Below are positions 50,872 to 58,751 of a stretch of 64,000 nt of DNA, in pieces. Numbering within the stretch: the first letter of the stretch is position 1; each line of letters begins with the position of its first letter. The notes under the pieces are model-generated. The model saw only the letters and a list, made by a program, of their open reading frames with translations, was not told where the DNA came from and made no database searches. Origin of the DNA: Parvularcula sp964556115 (GTDB lineage Bacteria; Pseudomonadota; Alphaproteobacteria; Caulobacterales; Parvularculaceae). The translations under genes and the position numbers were made by a program. Location of the stretch: assembly GCA_964556115.1 (NCBI GenBank), contig CAZKVC010000007.1, positions 62,001 to 126,000 on the forward strand, read 5' to 3'.

Positions 50872-51810
50872 CTAGGAGGAGGGCCCGAAGGACGCGCCCA
50901 TGACCGGACCGCCGATCTCGGTCTCGTGCTCGATCACGAAACCCTTTTCCGCAAGCAGCCGCTCACTTTCTTCCCAAAGCGCCTGGGCGACCTTTTCCGG
51001 CCGGTGGGGCAGGGTGGGCTGGACCACCTTTTCCTTGTCCCAGTAGGCCCCGTTGTTCCACGCTCCATCATCGTCGAGCGCCGCGGCGAGAACGGTCTTC
51101 GCCGCCTTCTTCGGGCTGATCTGCATCGGTTTGGTCAGCATGAAGATCAGCTGCCAGATGCCGGGGAAATGGTCCGGCCTCGAGAAATTCGAATTGACGA
51201 AACCGGGGTGGACCGCATGGGCCCTGACCCCGGCCATACCGTAGCGGCGGGCCATCTCACGAGCATGCAGAAGGTTGCAGAGTTTGCTTTCCGAATAGGC
51301 ATCCCGGCCGAAGCTGCGCTTCTCCGGCATCAGATCGCAGGGGTCGAACTTGCGCGCGAACTGGTGCGCCATGGAGGAGAGGTTCACCACCCGCGCTTCG
51401 CCATGGGCGGCGGCGGTGGAGATGATCTTGTCCATCAGCGCTTCGGTGAACGCGAAGGTCCCGAGATGATTGACCCCCATGACGAGGTCGAAACCGTCTT
51501 TGGTCTGACCACCCTTGGCATGGCCGAGCCCTGCATTGTTGATGAGGACGTCAATGCGTTCCTCGTTCTTCGAAAGGCTTTCCGCCGCCTCCCTGACGGA
51601 TGAAAGGTCCGCAAGATCGAGCATCTGCAAGGTGACGTCGTCGTGACCCGTTTCCTCGCGCAGCTCCGCCATCGCCGCTTCGCCCTTGTCCCGGTCGCGC
51701 ACCGCCATGACGATGCGCGCGCCGCTCTTCGCGAGGGCCTTGGCGGTGGCGAGGCCGACGCCGGTATTGGCGCCGGTGACGATGAAGGTCTTCTGACGGT
51801 GTTCGAACAT
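50872..51810 (-). CDS. Short-chain dehydrogenase/reductase (retinol-dehydrogenase-like)
   Basis: 312 aa, extended-length classical SDR. Cofactor motif TGANTGVG, NADP-type MAVRDRDKGEAAM, DLADLSS, INNAGLG, active site Ser in NLSSMAH and YSESKL (Tyr-x-x-x-Lys type), then VNSNF. The nearest named relatives are retinol/WW-domain oxidoreductase-like SDRs; bacterial substrate unknown. Translationally adjacent to the beta-hydroxylase-like gene. Confidence 0.87.
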   Translation of the reverse strand: MFEHRQKTFIVTGANTGVGLATAKALAKSGARIVMAVRDRDKGEAAMAELREETGHDDVTLQMLDLADLSSVREAAESLSKNEERIDVLINNAGLGHAKGGQTKDGFDLVMGVNHLGTFAFTEALMDKIISTAAAHGEARVVNLSSMAHQFARKFDPCDLMPEKRSFGRDAYSESKLCNLLHAREMARRYGMAGVRAHAVHPGFVNSNFSRPDHFPGIWQLIFMLTKPMQISPKKAAKTVLAAALDDDGAWNNGAYWDKEKVVQPTLPHRPEKVAQALWEESERLLAEKGFVIEHETEIGGPVMGASFGPSS

Positions 51811-51956
51811 GGAACGAACCTAGGCCCGCTTTGCGGCCGGGCCAAACCCTGCGCGCAGGTTCCCATTGCGCGCGAATTTGCAAAAGGCCCGGCGTTCGGT
51901 CTAGCGCGGGCGCCCCCGCACCCCATGTGGAGCGCTCGTCCGAAGGAGATTTGTCC

Positions 51957-52487
51957 ATGACAACCATTCTCGCCGTCAGGCGCAACGGCCAGGTCGCCAT
52001 TGGCGGCGACGGGCAGGTGTCGATGGACAAGACCATCTCGAAGGGCGATGCGCGCAAGGTCCGTCGCCTTCTTGGCGGCCGGGTGATCGCCGGCTTCGCC
52101 GGGGGCACCGCCGATGCCTTCGCGCTTCTCGAAAGGCTCGAGGCGAAGCTCGAGCAATATCCGGCCCAGCTCACCCGCGCCTGCGTCGAACTGGCGAAGG
52201 ACTGGCGGACAGACCGCGCCCTGCGGCGCCTCGAGGCGCTTCTGATCGTCGCGGACAAGGACACGACCCTCATGCTTTCAGGTCTCGGTGACGTCATAGA
52301 GCCTCAGGCGATGGAAGGCGGCAGCGTCATCGCCATAGGGTCGGGCGGAAACTTCGCCCAGGCGGCTGCGACCGCGCTCCTCCAGAACACCGAACTCGGT
52401 GCTGAAGCGATCGTTGAGAAGGCGATGGCGATCGCGGGCTCGATCGACGTCTACACCAACGACCGCGTGACCCTCGAAACGCTGTAA
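51957..52487 (+). CDS. hslV: HslV (ClpQ), ATP-dependent protease peptidase subunit
   Basis: 176 aa. Start at 51957 makes MTTILAVRRNG, so after Met removal Thr2 is the N-terminal nucleophile, as required. Then GGDGQVSMDKTISKGDARKV, IAGFAGGTADAFALLERLEA, LIVADKDTTLMLSGLGDVIE, AIGSGGNFAQAAATALL. Forms the proteolytic dodecamer capped by HslU. GAAGGAGAT is the ribosome site. CCCCATGT at 51921-51928 resembles a heat-shock-sigma -10 element, without a clear -35. Confidence 0.96.
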   Translation: MTTILAVRRNGQVAIGGDGQVSMDKTISKGDARKVRRLLGGRVIAGFAGGTADAFALLERLEAKLEQYPAQLTRACVELAKDWRTDRALRRLEALLIVADKDTTLMLSGLGDVIEPQAMEGGSVIAIGSGGNFAQAAATALLQNTELGAEAIVEKAMAIAGSIDVYTNDRVTLETL

Positions 52488-52521
52488 GCGGACATTTCAT
52501 CATACGAGTGGAAAGCCACCC

Positions 52522-53829
52522 ATGACCGACCTGACACCCCGCGAGATCGTATCCGAACTCGACCGTTTCATCATCGGGCAGAACGACGCCAAGCGCGCCG
52601 TCGCTGTGGCCCTGCGCAACCGCTGGCGCCGCAGACAGCTCGATGGCCAGCTTCGTGACGAGGTGACGCCCAAGAACATCCTGATGATCGGCCCGACAGG
52701 GGTGGGCAAGACCGAGATCTCGCGCCGCCTGGCAAAGCTCGTGGGCGCCCCCTTCGTCAAGGTCGAGGCGACCAAGTTCACCGAGGTCGGCTATGTCGGG
52801 CGTGACGTCGATTCGATCATCAGGGACCTGATGGAAGTCTCGCTTCAGCTCGTGCGTGAGCGCCGCCGCGAAGAGGTCAAGGCGCGGGCCCAGGACGCGG
52901 CGGAGGCGCGGGTGATCGATGCCCTGGTCGGGCCACAGGCCGGGGAAGCAACGCGGGAAAGCTTCCGCCGCAAGCTACGCGACGGGCTTCTGAACGAGAA
53001 GGAGATCGAGGTCGAACTGCCCGACCAGCCGAAGGGCATGCCCAGTCTCGACATCCCGGGCATGCCGGGTGGATCGGTCGGCATGATCAACCTTTCGGAC
53101 ATGATGAAAGGCGCCTTCGGCGGTGCGCGGACGAAAAAGACCATGCTCGTCAGGGATGCCTACCAGCCCCTGGTCGAAGAGGAGAGCGACAAGCTTCTCG
53201 ACGACGACAAGATCAATGCCGAAGCGATCGAGGCTGTCGAGAATGACGGCATCGTCTTCCTCGACGAGATCGACAAGGTCGCCCGTTCGTCCGAACGCGG
53301 ACAGGGCGATGTCAGCCGTGAAGGCGTGCAGCGAGACCTTCTGCCCCTGATCGAAGGCTCGGTGGTTGCGACCAAGCACGGCTCGATCAAGACCGACCAT
53401 ATCCTCTTCATTGCCAGCGGCGCGTTCCATCTCGCCAAGCCCTCGGACCTGTTGCCGGAGCTTCAGGGCCGCCTTCCCATCCGCGTCGAGCTGCAGGCAC
53501 TGACCCGCGAGGATTTCCGGGCCATCCTGACCGACACCGAGGCGAGCCTTCTTCGTCAGTATGAAGCGCTCATCGGTGCAGAAGGGGTCCGGTTGTCCTT
53601 CGCCGAAGAAGGGATCGACGCTCTCGCTGACATGGCGGCGCGGATGAACGAGAGCGTGGAGAATATCGGGGCACGGAGGCTTTCGACCATTCTCGAGCGT
53701 GTCCTCGAGGAGATCAGCTTCACCGCGGCAGACCGCTCGGGCGAAGAGATCGTCATCGACCGCGCCTATGTCGAAAAGGCCCTCGCAGACTTCACGGGCA
53801 CGCAGGACCTGTCGCGGTTCATCCTCTAG
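52522..53829 (+). CDS. hslU: HslU (ClpY), ATPase subunit of HslUV protease
   Basis: 435 aa. TPREIVSELDRFIIGQNDAK, Walker A IGPTGVGKTE (57-64), I-domain (about 110-240), Walker B GIVFLDEIDK, sensor FIASGAFHLAKPSDLLPELQ, and arginine-finger/sensor-2 region RLPIRVELQALTREDF. The C-terminus SRFIL docks into HslV. Unfolds substrates for HslV. Follows hslV by 34 bases, the standard operon. Confidence 0.97.
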   Translation: MTDLTPREIVSELDRFIIGQNDAKRAVAVALRNRWRRRQLDGQLRDEVTPKNILMIGPTGVGKTEISRRLAKLVGAPFVKVEATKFTEVGYVGRDVDSIIRDLMEVSLQLVRERRREEVKARAQDAAEARVIDALVGPQAGEATRESFRRKLRDGLLNEKEIEVELPDQPKGMPSLDIPGMPGGSVGMINLSDMMKGAFGGARTKKTMLVRDAYQPLVEEESDKLLDDDKINAEAIEAVENDGIVFLDEIDKVARSSERGQGDVSREGVQRDLLPLIEGSVVATKHGSIKTDHILFIASGAFHLAKPSDLLPELQGRLPIRVELQALTREDFRAILTDTEASLLRQYEALIGAEGVRLSFAEEGIDALADMAARMNESVENIGARRLSTILERVLEEISFTAADRSGEEIVIDRAYVEKALADFTGTQDLSRFIL

Positions 53830-53886
53830 GCACCTCTGGACCTGCTTCGGCGCGCGGCGTTAGGCTCTGTGGCAGAGGCAGGTTCC

Positions 53887-54918
53887 ATGGCCGCACATTT
53901 CCGACGCTCCGCCATCGCGCTGGTCGCAGCGGCCATGCTTCTTGCGGCCTGCGCGACGCCGACGGTCTATGGCGACCTCTATTTCCGCGCCGATCCCGAA
54001 ACCGTTCAGATCGACCTCTGGCCGAAGGAATCGGCGCTTGTCATTCCGGTCAGGCTGAACGGCGGGGAGCCGCTTCCTTTCCTGATCGACACCGGCGCCA
54101 CACGTTCGGCCCTCTATCCCTTAGGTGTCGCAGCGCTCGGTGACGGTGTCGCCGTGAGTGGCAAGATCCCGTTGCGTTCGATCGGCAGCCGCGCGGTCGT
54201 CGACACGGTCAGGGTCGAGAGGCTGCGTTTCGGCGCGACAGAATTCAGCGACGCTGATCTTGCCGTTCTCGAACGTTCCGAGATCAGGCCGGATTTCGCC
54301 GGTATCATCGGCCTCGATCTGCTAGGGCTTTTCTCCCTACTTTTCGATCCGGAAGAGGACGGCGTCTGGCTGATGCCGTCAGCCCGCTTCAAACCCGAGC
54401 GCTTCAGCAGTTGGGAGCAGATGTATCTGATCGGCGAGGATGAAGGCCCCACCGATGCGCCGTCGCCCGCTCTCCTGTTCAGCCAGGCCCGCTTCGCCTT
54501 TCGCCGGCTCTTCGTTCTGATCGATACCGGCGCGGAGTCGACCTTCATCAGCTGGCATGCAGCGAGCGCCGAACCGAAGATCAGCCTCTACCGGCGGCGC
54601 CTCGACCGCGCGCTCGATATCGAAGGAGCGGTCGAAAGTGTGGAGACCACATCGCGGGTGAAGGTCTACAACATGACCTTCGGCGAGTTCGACCCAGGTC
54701 CCTTCAACGCCATCCTTCTCGACCTCGATCCCATCGACCAGGGTCCGGCCGGGCAGGTTCCGTTGATGATCATGGGCGCCGATATCCTTCTGCAGCGCCC
54801 CTTCGTCATCGATTTCTCGCGCCGGCTCCTCTTCTTCGAACCTGCCCCGATCGAGGGCGCCGAAGATTTGAGGCGCGCGTCTCCGGGCCTTTCACTGCCG
54901 GTCAGACCGCAGGGCTGA
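53887..54918 (+). CDS. Lipoprotein with two aspartic-protease (DTG) motifs
   Basis: 343 aa. Lipobox LLAAC with Cys22. The body has two retropepsin/pepsin-like lobes, each with a catalytic motif: LPFLIDTGATRSAL (Asp68-Gly70) and FVLIDTGAESTF (Asp213-Gly215). Each lobe continues with a hydrophobic-Gly psi-loop segment (AGIIGLDLLGLFSLLF; PLMIMGADILLQRPFVIDFS). It could be a two-domain aspartic protease on one chain, anchored in the envelope. The ATG at 53887 is preferred over a GTG at 53869, which would only add hydrophilic residues before the signal. It follows hslU by 57 bases. Confidence 0.75.
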   Translation: MAAHFRRSAIALVAAAMLLAACATPTVYGDLYFRADPETVQIDLWPKESALVIPVRLNGGEPLPFLIDTGATRSALYPLGVAALGDGVAVSGKIPLRSIGSRAVVDTVRVERLRFGATEFSDADLAVLERSEIRPDFAGIIGLDLLGLFSLLFDPEEDGVWLMPSARFKPERFSSWEQMYLIGEDEGPTDAPSPALLFSQARFAFRRLFVLIDTGAESTFISWHAASAEPKISLYRRRLDRALDIEGAVESVETTSRVKVYNMTFGEFDPGPFNAILLDLDPIDQGPAGQVPLMIMGADILLQRPFVIDFSRRLLFFEPAPIEGAEDLRRASPGLSLPVRPQG

Positions 54919-54934
54919 CGGTCTTTCAGCCTTT
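54913..54934 (+). terminator. Weak terminator after the aspartic-protease-like lipoprotein
   Basis: Stem GGCTGA (54913-54918) / TCAGCC (54926-54931), 7-base loop, then TTT. It overlaps the gene's stop codon. Short stem and tail, so modest strength. Confidence 0.4.
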
Positions 54935-54995
54935 ACCGCTGGCGCTAACCTTTCCTTCGCGTTAACTTGTCCATTCAGGTTCGGAGGGCTGCGCC

Positions 54996-56501
54996 GTGGG
55001 CAATCAATATGTCGCGTTCATGGACGAGCGCCATGGCCTCGGCTCTTGGGTAGCCGAGCAGATCGCAGGCGACCTTTTCCGCAATCCCGAAGCTTCGAAA
55101 GGTCCAGCTTTCTCAGCCGCACCGAACGGCGGTGCGGGCGCGAAGACAATGAGCGCGCGGCCCGTAACGAGCGCCGACCTTTCCATGAGCCTCCTCGCCA
55201 GTGGGACCTCCCGCCGGTACAGCGGCAATGCCCCGGCGGCCGCGGCCCCGGCCGGCGCGTCCGAAGCGCGCTCGCACTACAAGACGTGGACCAGCCCCCG
55301 GGCCACAGCCCAGTCGACGGCAGCCGCCGTGGTCGCGGGCGAAGCGCAGGTCGGCGTCCTGCCCCTCTACGAGGAGGGGATCGGTTTCAACCGCGATACC
55401 CTGTCCGCCCTGATCGACTTCCCCCAGACGGTGCTCGGCGAATATGTGGCCGAGAGCAATTACGTCCTCGCCGTTCCCACGGACCTCATCCACGAGGTCG
55501 ATCAGGCGGGTTTCACCGACAGTTTCGATTCTTCCGGTGGCCGTTCCTTCCAGTGGACGGCGGAGAAGCAGCGTAAATACCGGAATCGCGTCGGCATTGT
55601 CTATGCGACGGCCGATGCGATGCGCCACTGCGCCCCCGCCATCGAGGGAATGCGGGCGAAGGGCATCGACGTGCAGCTTCTGCCTGACGGGACCGATGCC
55701 TACCGCGAAGGCCTGAGCAGGGCGGCGCAATGGCTGGACCCCAACCGGCAGGTGGAAACGAGCTACAGCTCGGCTGGGCAGCAGCGGGTCAGCCGGACGA
55801 GCGCGGCGAACCGCAGCAAGCCGCTGGTTGGCGTGCTTCTCTCCTTCGACAAGGCCCTGGGCGACGGCAACTACAGTTTCGACAGCGACTATCAGGTGAT
55901 GGATACGGAGATGGCGGGCGCGGACCGGGTGCGCACCTCCTTCATCGCGACCACCGGCGTGAAAGCGGAGAGCGCCAAGCTGGCTGCCGGCCCCGGGGCC
56001 GACAAAGCGCTTATGCAGCAGATCTTCCGCGGCGGACCCAAGGCGTCAGTGGCCGCACCCGAGGGCCTTCTTCGCCAGACGCCGGGGCTTTCCCATCACG
56101 CGGGTCCCCATGCCACCGAGGCGGGGGGCTATCCCTATGCGCGGCTTCTCTACGCCGTTCCCACGGTCGGGCCGAAAGCGAAGGATCACGCTCCGGTTCT
56201 CGCCGCCCTTGCAGCCCATGGCTTCAGCCACCGGGTGACGACCATTGACGACCGTGAAGGCATGCCTGCCGTGATCGCCATCGACGTGCCCCGCGGCGGG
56301 GAAGCGGGCCTAAAACCCGTTCTTGGCGCGATCTACCGTTTGCCGGGCGCGCGGAGGCTCGCGGCCTTCCCGTCGGTCAATCCGATGGTGGCGGAGGATC
56401 AGAGGCCCAGAGGGAGCTTCTCTCCCAAGAAGCGGAAGCTGATGATGGGTGCCGGTATTATTCTCGCAGGCCTCGCAGCCTTCGTGGTCAGCCAGCTCTA
56501 G
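54996..56501 (+). CDS. Prephenate-dehydratase-like protein with C-terminal membrane anchor
   Basis: 501 aa. The pattern follows prephenate dehydratase: N-terminal YVAFMDERHGLGSWVAEQIA, lobe 1 STAAAVVAGEAQVGVLPLYE with FPQTVLGEYVAESNYVLAV, lobe 2 GIVYATADAMRHCAPAIEGM. A catalytic-motif analogue VRTSFIAT (Thr314-Ser-Phe) stands where TRF is expected. An ACT-like part follows (about 383-460: LLYAVPTVGPKAKDHAPVLA, ALAAHGFSHRVTTIDDREG). Unlike the enzyme it has a ~75-residue low-complexity insert near the N-terminus and ends in KKRK plus a membrane helix (LMMGAGIILAGLAAFVVSQL), so it is tail-anchored. Arg of TRF is replaced by Ser, so catalysis is doubtful. GTG start with TCGGAGGG upstream. Confidence 0.65.
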   Translation: MGNQYVAFMDERHGLGSWVAEQIAGDLFRNPEASKGPAFSAAPNGGAGAKTMSARPVTSADLSMSLLASGTSRRYSGNAPAAAAPAGASEARSHYKTWTSPRATAQSTAAAVVAGEAQVGVLPLYEEGIGFNRDTLSALIDFPQTVLGEYVAESNYVLAVPTDLIHEVDQAGFTDSFDSSGGRSFQWTAEKQRKYRNRVGIVYATADAMRHCAPAIEGMRAKGIDVQLLPDGTDAYREGLSRAAQWLDPNRQVETSYSSAGQQRVSRTSAANRSKPLVGVLLSFDKALGDGNYSFDSDYQVMDTEMAGADRVRTSFIATTGVKAESAKLAAGPGADKALMQQIFRGGPKASVAAPEGLLRQTPGLSHHAGPHATEAGGYPYARLLYAVPTVGPKAKDHAPVLAALAAHGFSHRVTTIDDREGMPAVIAIDVPRGGEAGLKPVLGAIYRLPGARRLAAFPSVNPMVAEDQRPRGSFSPKKRKLMMGAGIILAGLAAFVVSQL

Positions 56502-56560
56502 GTTTTGGTTCAGGAGCAACTTTTCCCCGCGAACCGGTCCCCACTTCGCTGTCCGTTGCT

Positions 56561-57244
56561 TCAGGCCGTGCTCGGCAGCACGAAGCCGTAGATCGAGATG
56601 AAGTGGCAGATGCTGCCCGCCAGCACGAAGACGTGGAAGATCGTGTGGGTGTGCATCTTCGACTTCCAGGCAAAGAAGAAGGCACCGATCGTGAAGCAGA
56701 TCCCGCCCGCTAGAAGCCAGAGGAAGCCGGCAAGGGCGATATTGTTCAGCAGCGGCCAGACGATGAAGATCGCGAGCCAGCCCATGCCGATATATCCGGC
56801 GAGGCTGATCCAGTCATAACGCCTGATGCTGGAAACGTAGTGCGCCACGAACTTCGCCGTGATCCCGATGATGGCGAGGGCCCAGACCGTGATGAGAATA
56901 GTCAGGCCCGGCCCGGTCGGCAGGGCGATCAGCGCGAAGGGCGTATAGCTGCCTGCAATCTTCAGATAGATCGCCGCGTGGTCGACCACCTCGAGGAAGG
57001 GCTGGAAGGTCGAACGGAAGGCCGCGTGATAGATCGTCGAGGCCGAGTAGAGGATGATGCCCGAGCCGCCATAGATCGCAACCGCCGTGATCTCCTTCGC
57101 GCCGCCTCCCATGGTCGCTTTCAGGACCAGGAAGATCAATGCGAGGATGGCCAGGATGATGCCGACCCCGTGGGTCGCCGCATGCCAGGCTTCCTCCCCG
57201 GCAGTGTGGGCTCTCTCGGAAGCGTTGGCGAAACGTGAAGTCAT
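56561..57244 (-). CDS. Hemolysin III / PAQR-family membrane protein
   Basis: 227 aa, seven membrane helices. Family metal-site residues: EEAWHAATHGVGIILAI, SASTIYHAAFRS, VVDHAAIYLKIAGSYTPFAL, IGMGWLAIFIVWPLL, and HTHTIFHVFVLAGSICHFIS. Bacterial members (YqfA/TrhA type) affect membrane lipid balance. Single gene, convergent with the prephenate-dehydratase-like gene. Confidence 0.9.
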   Translation of the reverse strand: MTSRFANASERAHTAGEEAWHAATHGVGIILAILALIFLVLKATMGGGAKEITAVAIYGGSGIILYSASTIYHAAFRSTFQPFLEVVDHAAIYLKIAGSYTPFALIALPTGPGLTILITVWALAIIGITAKFVAHYVSSIRRYDWISLAGYIGMGWLAIFIVWPLLNNIALAGFLWLLAGGICFTIGAFFFAWKSKMHTHTIFHVFVLAGSICHFISIYGFVLPSTA

Positions 57245-57365
57245 AACCTTCCCTTAAGCAAAACCCGCGCCGTCGGCCATCTTCAGGCAGGCAATGAGGA
57301 AACACGGTAGGTTTCACTTCGTGCCGGTAACGAACCGGCAACCTTTGAACGACGGGAAGGGGAGG

Positions 57366-57442
57366 TGGTAGCGGAGGAGGGACTTGAACCCCCGACACGC
57401 GGATTATGATTCCGCTGCTCTAACCAACTGAGCTACTCCGCC
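57366..57442 (-). tRNA. tRNA-Met (anticodon CAT)
   Basis: 77 nt on the minus strand including encoded CCA. Acceptor GGCGGAG pairs with CTCCGCT. D arm TAGCTCAGTTGGTTAGAGCA, anticodon stem GCGGA/TCCGC with loop ATCATAA, and T arm with GGTTCAAGTCC. The CAT anticodon could also be Ile2 (lysidine), but the overall sequence matches alphaproteobacterial elongator tRNA-Met as I recall it. Initiator features (three G-C pairs in the anticodon stem and an unpaired 1-72) are absent. Confidence 0.88.
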
Positions 57443-57627
57443 AGGAGAAGCGTTCTATGGCGGGACGAAGGCTGTGCGTCAATTACCGGCGAAGCAACTT
57501 TGTCGGTTACAATTCGCGACAGAGAGGCCGCTTTCGGGGATCATCCCGTGACAGGGGCGCAGGATGAAGGGGTCATCGCCGCTCGCGATCCGAAGAAGCG
57601 GGCGGTACTGAGCCAAAGGAGTGAACC

Positions 57628-58026
57628 ATGATCAGGCTAGTCTCGACTCTTCTTCTTTCCAGCGCCGCCCTCTGCGCCTCGGCCCATGCGCAGGACCGCG
57701 AGCGTCACGAACTTCCGGCCACCAAGGCCGAGGCGGTCGAGCGGGCCATGGAGCGTTTCGCCGCGGCCGACCGCGACGGTGACGGCTATCTCAACCAGGA
57801 GGAGATCGCCGATAACCTCCAGGAGCGGCGGAAGAACCGGCGCGCGCAGATGATCGACCGGCTCGACACCAATGACGACGGGGTGATCAGCGAGGCGGAG
57901 ATGAGCGTGCTTGCCGAGAAACGCTTCTCCAAACTCGATACCAATGACGATGGCGTCCTTTCCGAGGACGAGATCGAAGCGGCCAAAAGCAAGAAACGCC
58001 GTGCATGGCAGGGCCGCCGCGGCTGA
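57628..58026 (+). CDS. Secreted EF-hand calcium-binding protein
   Basis: 132 aa. Signal peptide to about residue 21 (SAHAQ). Three canonical EF-hand loops: DRDGDGYLNQEE (48-59), DTNDDGVISEAE (80-91), DTNDDGVLSEDE (104-115), each with acidic residues at 1, 3, 5 and 12. Probably periplasmic Ca2+ binding. Its stop overlaps the response-regulator start (TGATG), so it is the first gene of a three-gene operon with a two-component system. Confidence 0.88.
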   Translation: MIRLVSTLLLSSAALCASAHAQDRERHELPATKAEAVERAMERFAAADRDGDGYLNQEEIADNLQERRKNRRAQMIDRLDTNDDGVISEAEMSVLAEKRFSKLDTNDDGVLSEDEIEAAKSKKRRAWQGRRG

Positions 58027-58751
58027 TGAGCGTTGCTGCGTCTTCATCTCCGGCGGCGATCCTTCTTGTCGATGATGAGCGCACCATCCGCGAGCCTCTC
58101 GCCGCCTTTCTGCGGCGGGAGCGCTTTTCGGTTCTCGACGCTCCCGACGCGGCAGCGGCGCGGCAGATCGTGGCTGACCAAGCTGTCGATCTGGCACTTC
58201 TCGACATCATGATGCCCGGCGAAGACGGCCTCAGCCTGGCCCGACACCTGATCGGAACGCTGGACCTGCCGGTGATCCTTCTGACGGCGCGGGCGGACGA
58301 GACCGACCGCATCGTGGGGCTGGAGCTTGGGGCGGATGACTATGTGGTCAAACCCTTCAGCCCGCGGGAGCTGACGGCGCGAATAAGGGCGGTTCTCAGG
58401 CGGGGAAGCCGCAACGCTGGCGACGCCGGGGAGGCGAAGCTTGTCTTCGACGATCTCGCCCTCGATCCCTCGACCATGAGCCTGACCGGGAGGGACGGCG
58501 CTGAGATCGGCCTGACGGGCGGGGAGTTCCGGCTCCTCCAGGTGCTGGCCGAGCGGGCGGGCAGGGTGGTCAGCCGGGACGACCTTCTGGAGCTCACCCA
58601 GAACCGCAAGGCCGATGCCTTCGACCGCAGTGTCGACAACCAGATCAGCCGCCTTCGCCGCAAGGTGGAGCGCAATCCGTCAAGGCCGGAGCTGATCAAG
58701 ACCGTAAGGGGCGGCGGCTACACCCTCGCCGCCAAGGTGCGGCGCAGGTGA
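58026..58751 (+). CDS. OmpR-family response regulator
   Basis: 241 aa. Receiver with acidic pair ILLVDDE (Asp16/Asp17), phospho-Asp60 in ALLDIMMPG, LTARAD and Lys in VVKPFSP, all intact. C-terminal winged helix: IGLTGGEFRLLQVLAERAGR, VVSRDDLLELTQ, DRSVDNQISRLRRKVERNPS, LIKTVRGGGYTLAA. The ATG at 58026 overlaps the EF-hand stop and is preferred. It overlaps the kinase start by 4 bases (GTGA). Confidence 0.94.
   Translation: MSVAASSSPAAILLVDDERTIREPLAAFLRRERFSVLDAPDAAAARQIVADQAVDLALLDIMMPGEDGLSLARHLIGTLDLPVILLTARADETDRIVGLELGADDYVVKPFSPRELTARIRAVLRRGSRNAGDAGEAKLVFDDLALDPSTMSLTGRDGAEIGLTGGEFRLLQVLAERAGRVVSRDDLLELTQNRKADAFDRSVDNQISRLRRKVERNPSRPELIKTVRGGGYTLAAKVRRR

Noticed and set aside
57366..57442. 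tRNA-Ile2 or initiator tRNA-fMet
   Set aside because: The CAT anticodon fits all three, but the overall sequence fits the elongator Met tRNA and the initiator hallmarks are missing. Ile2 is not fully excluded.
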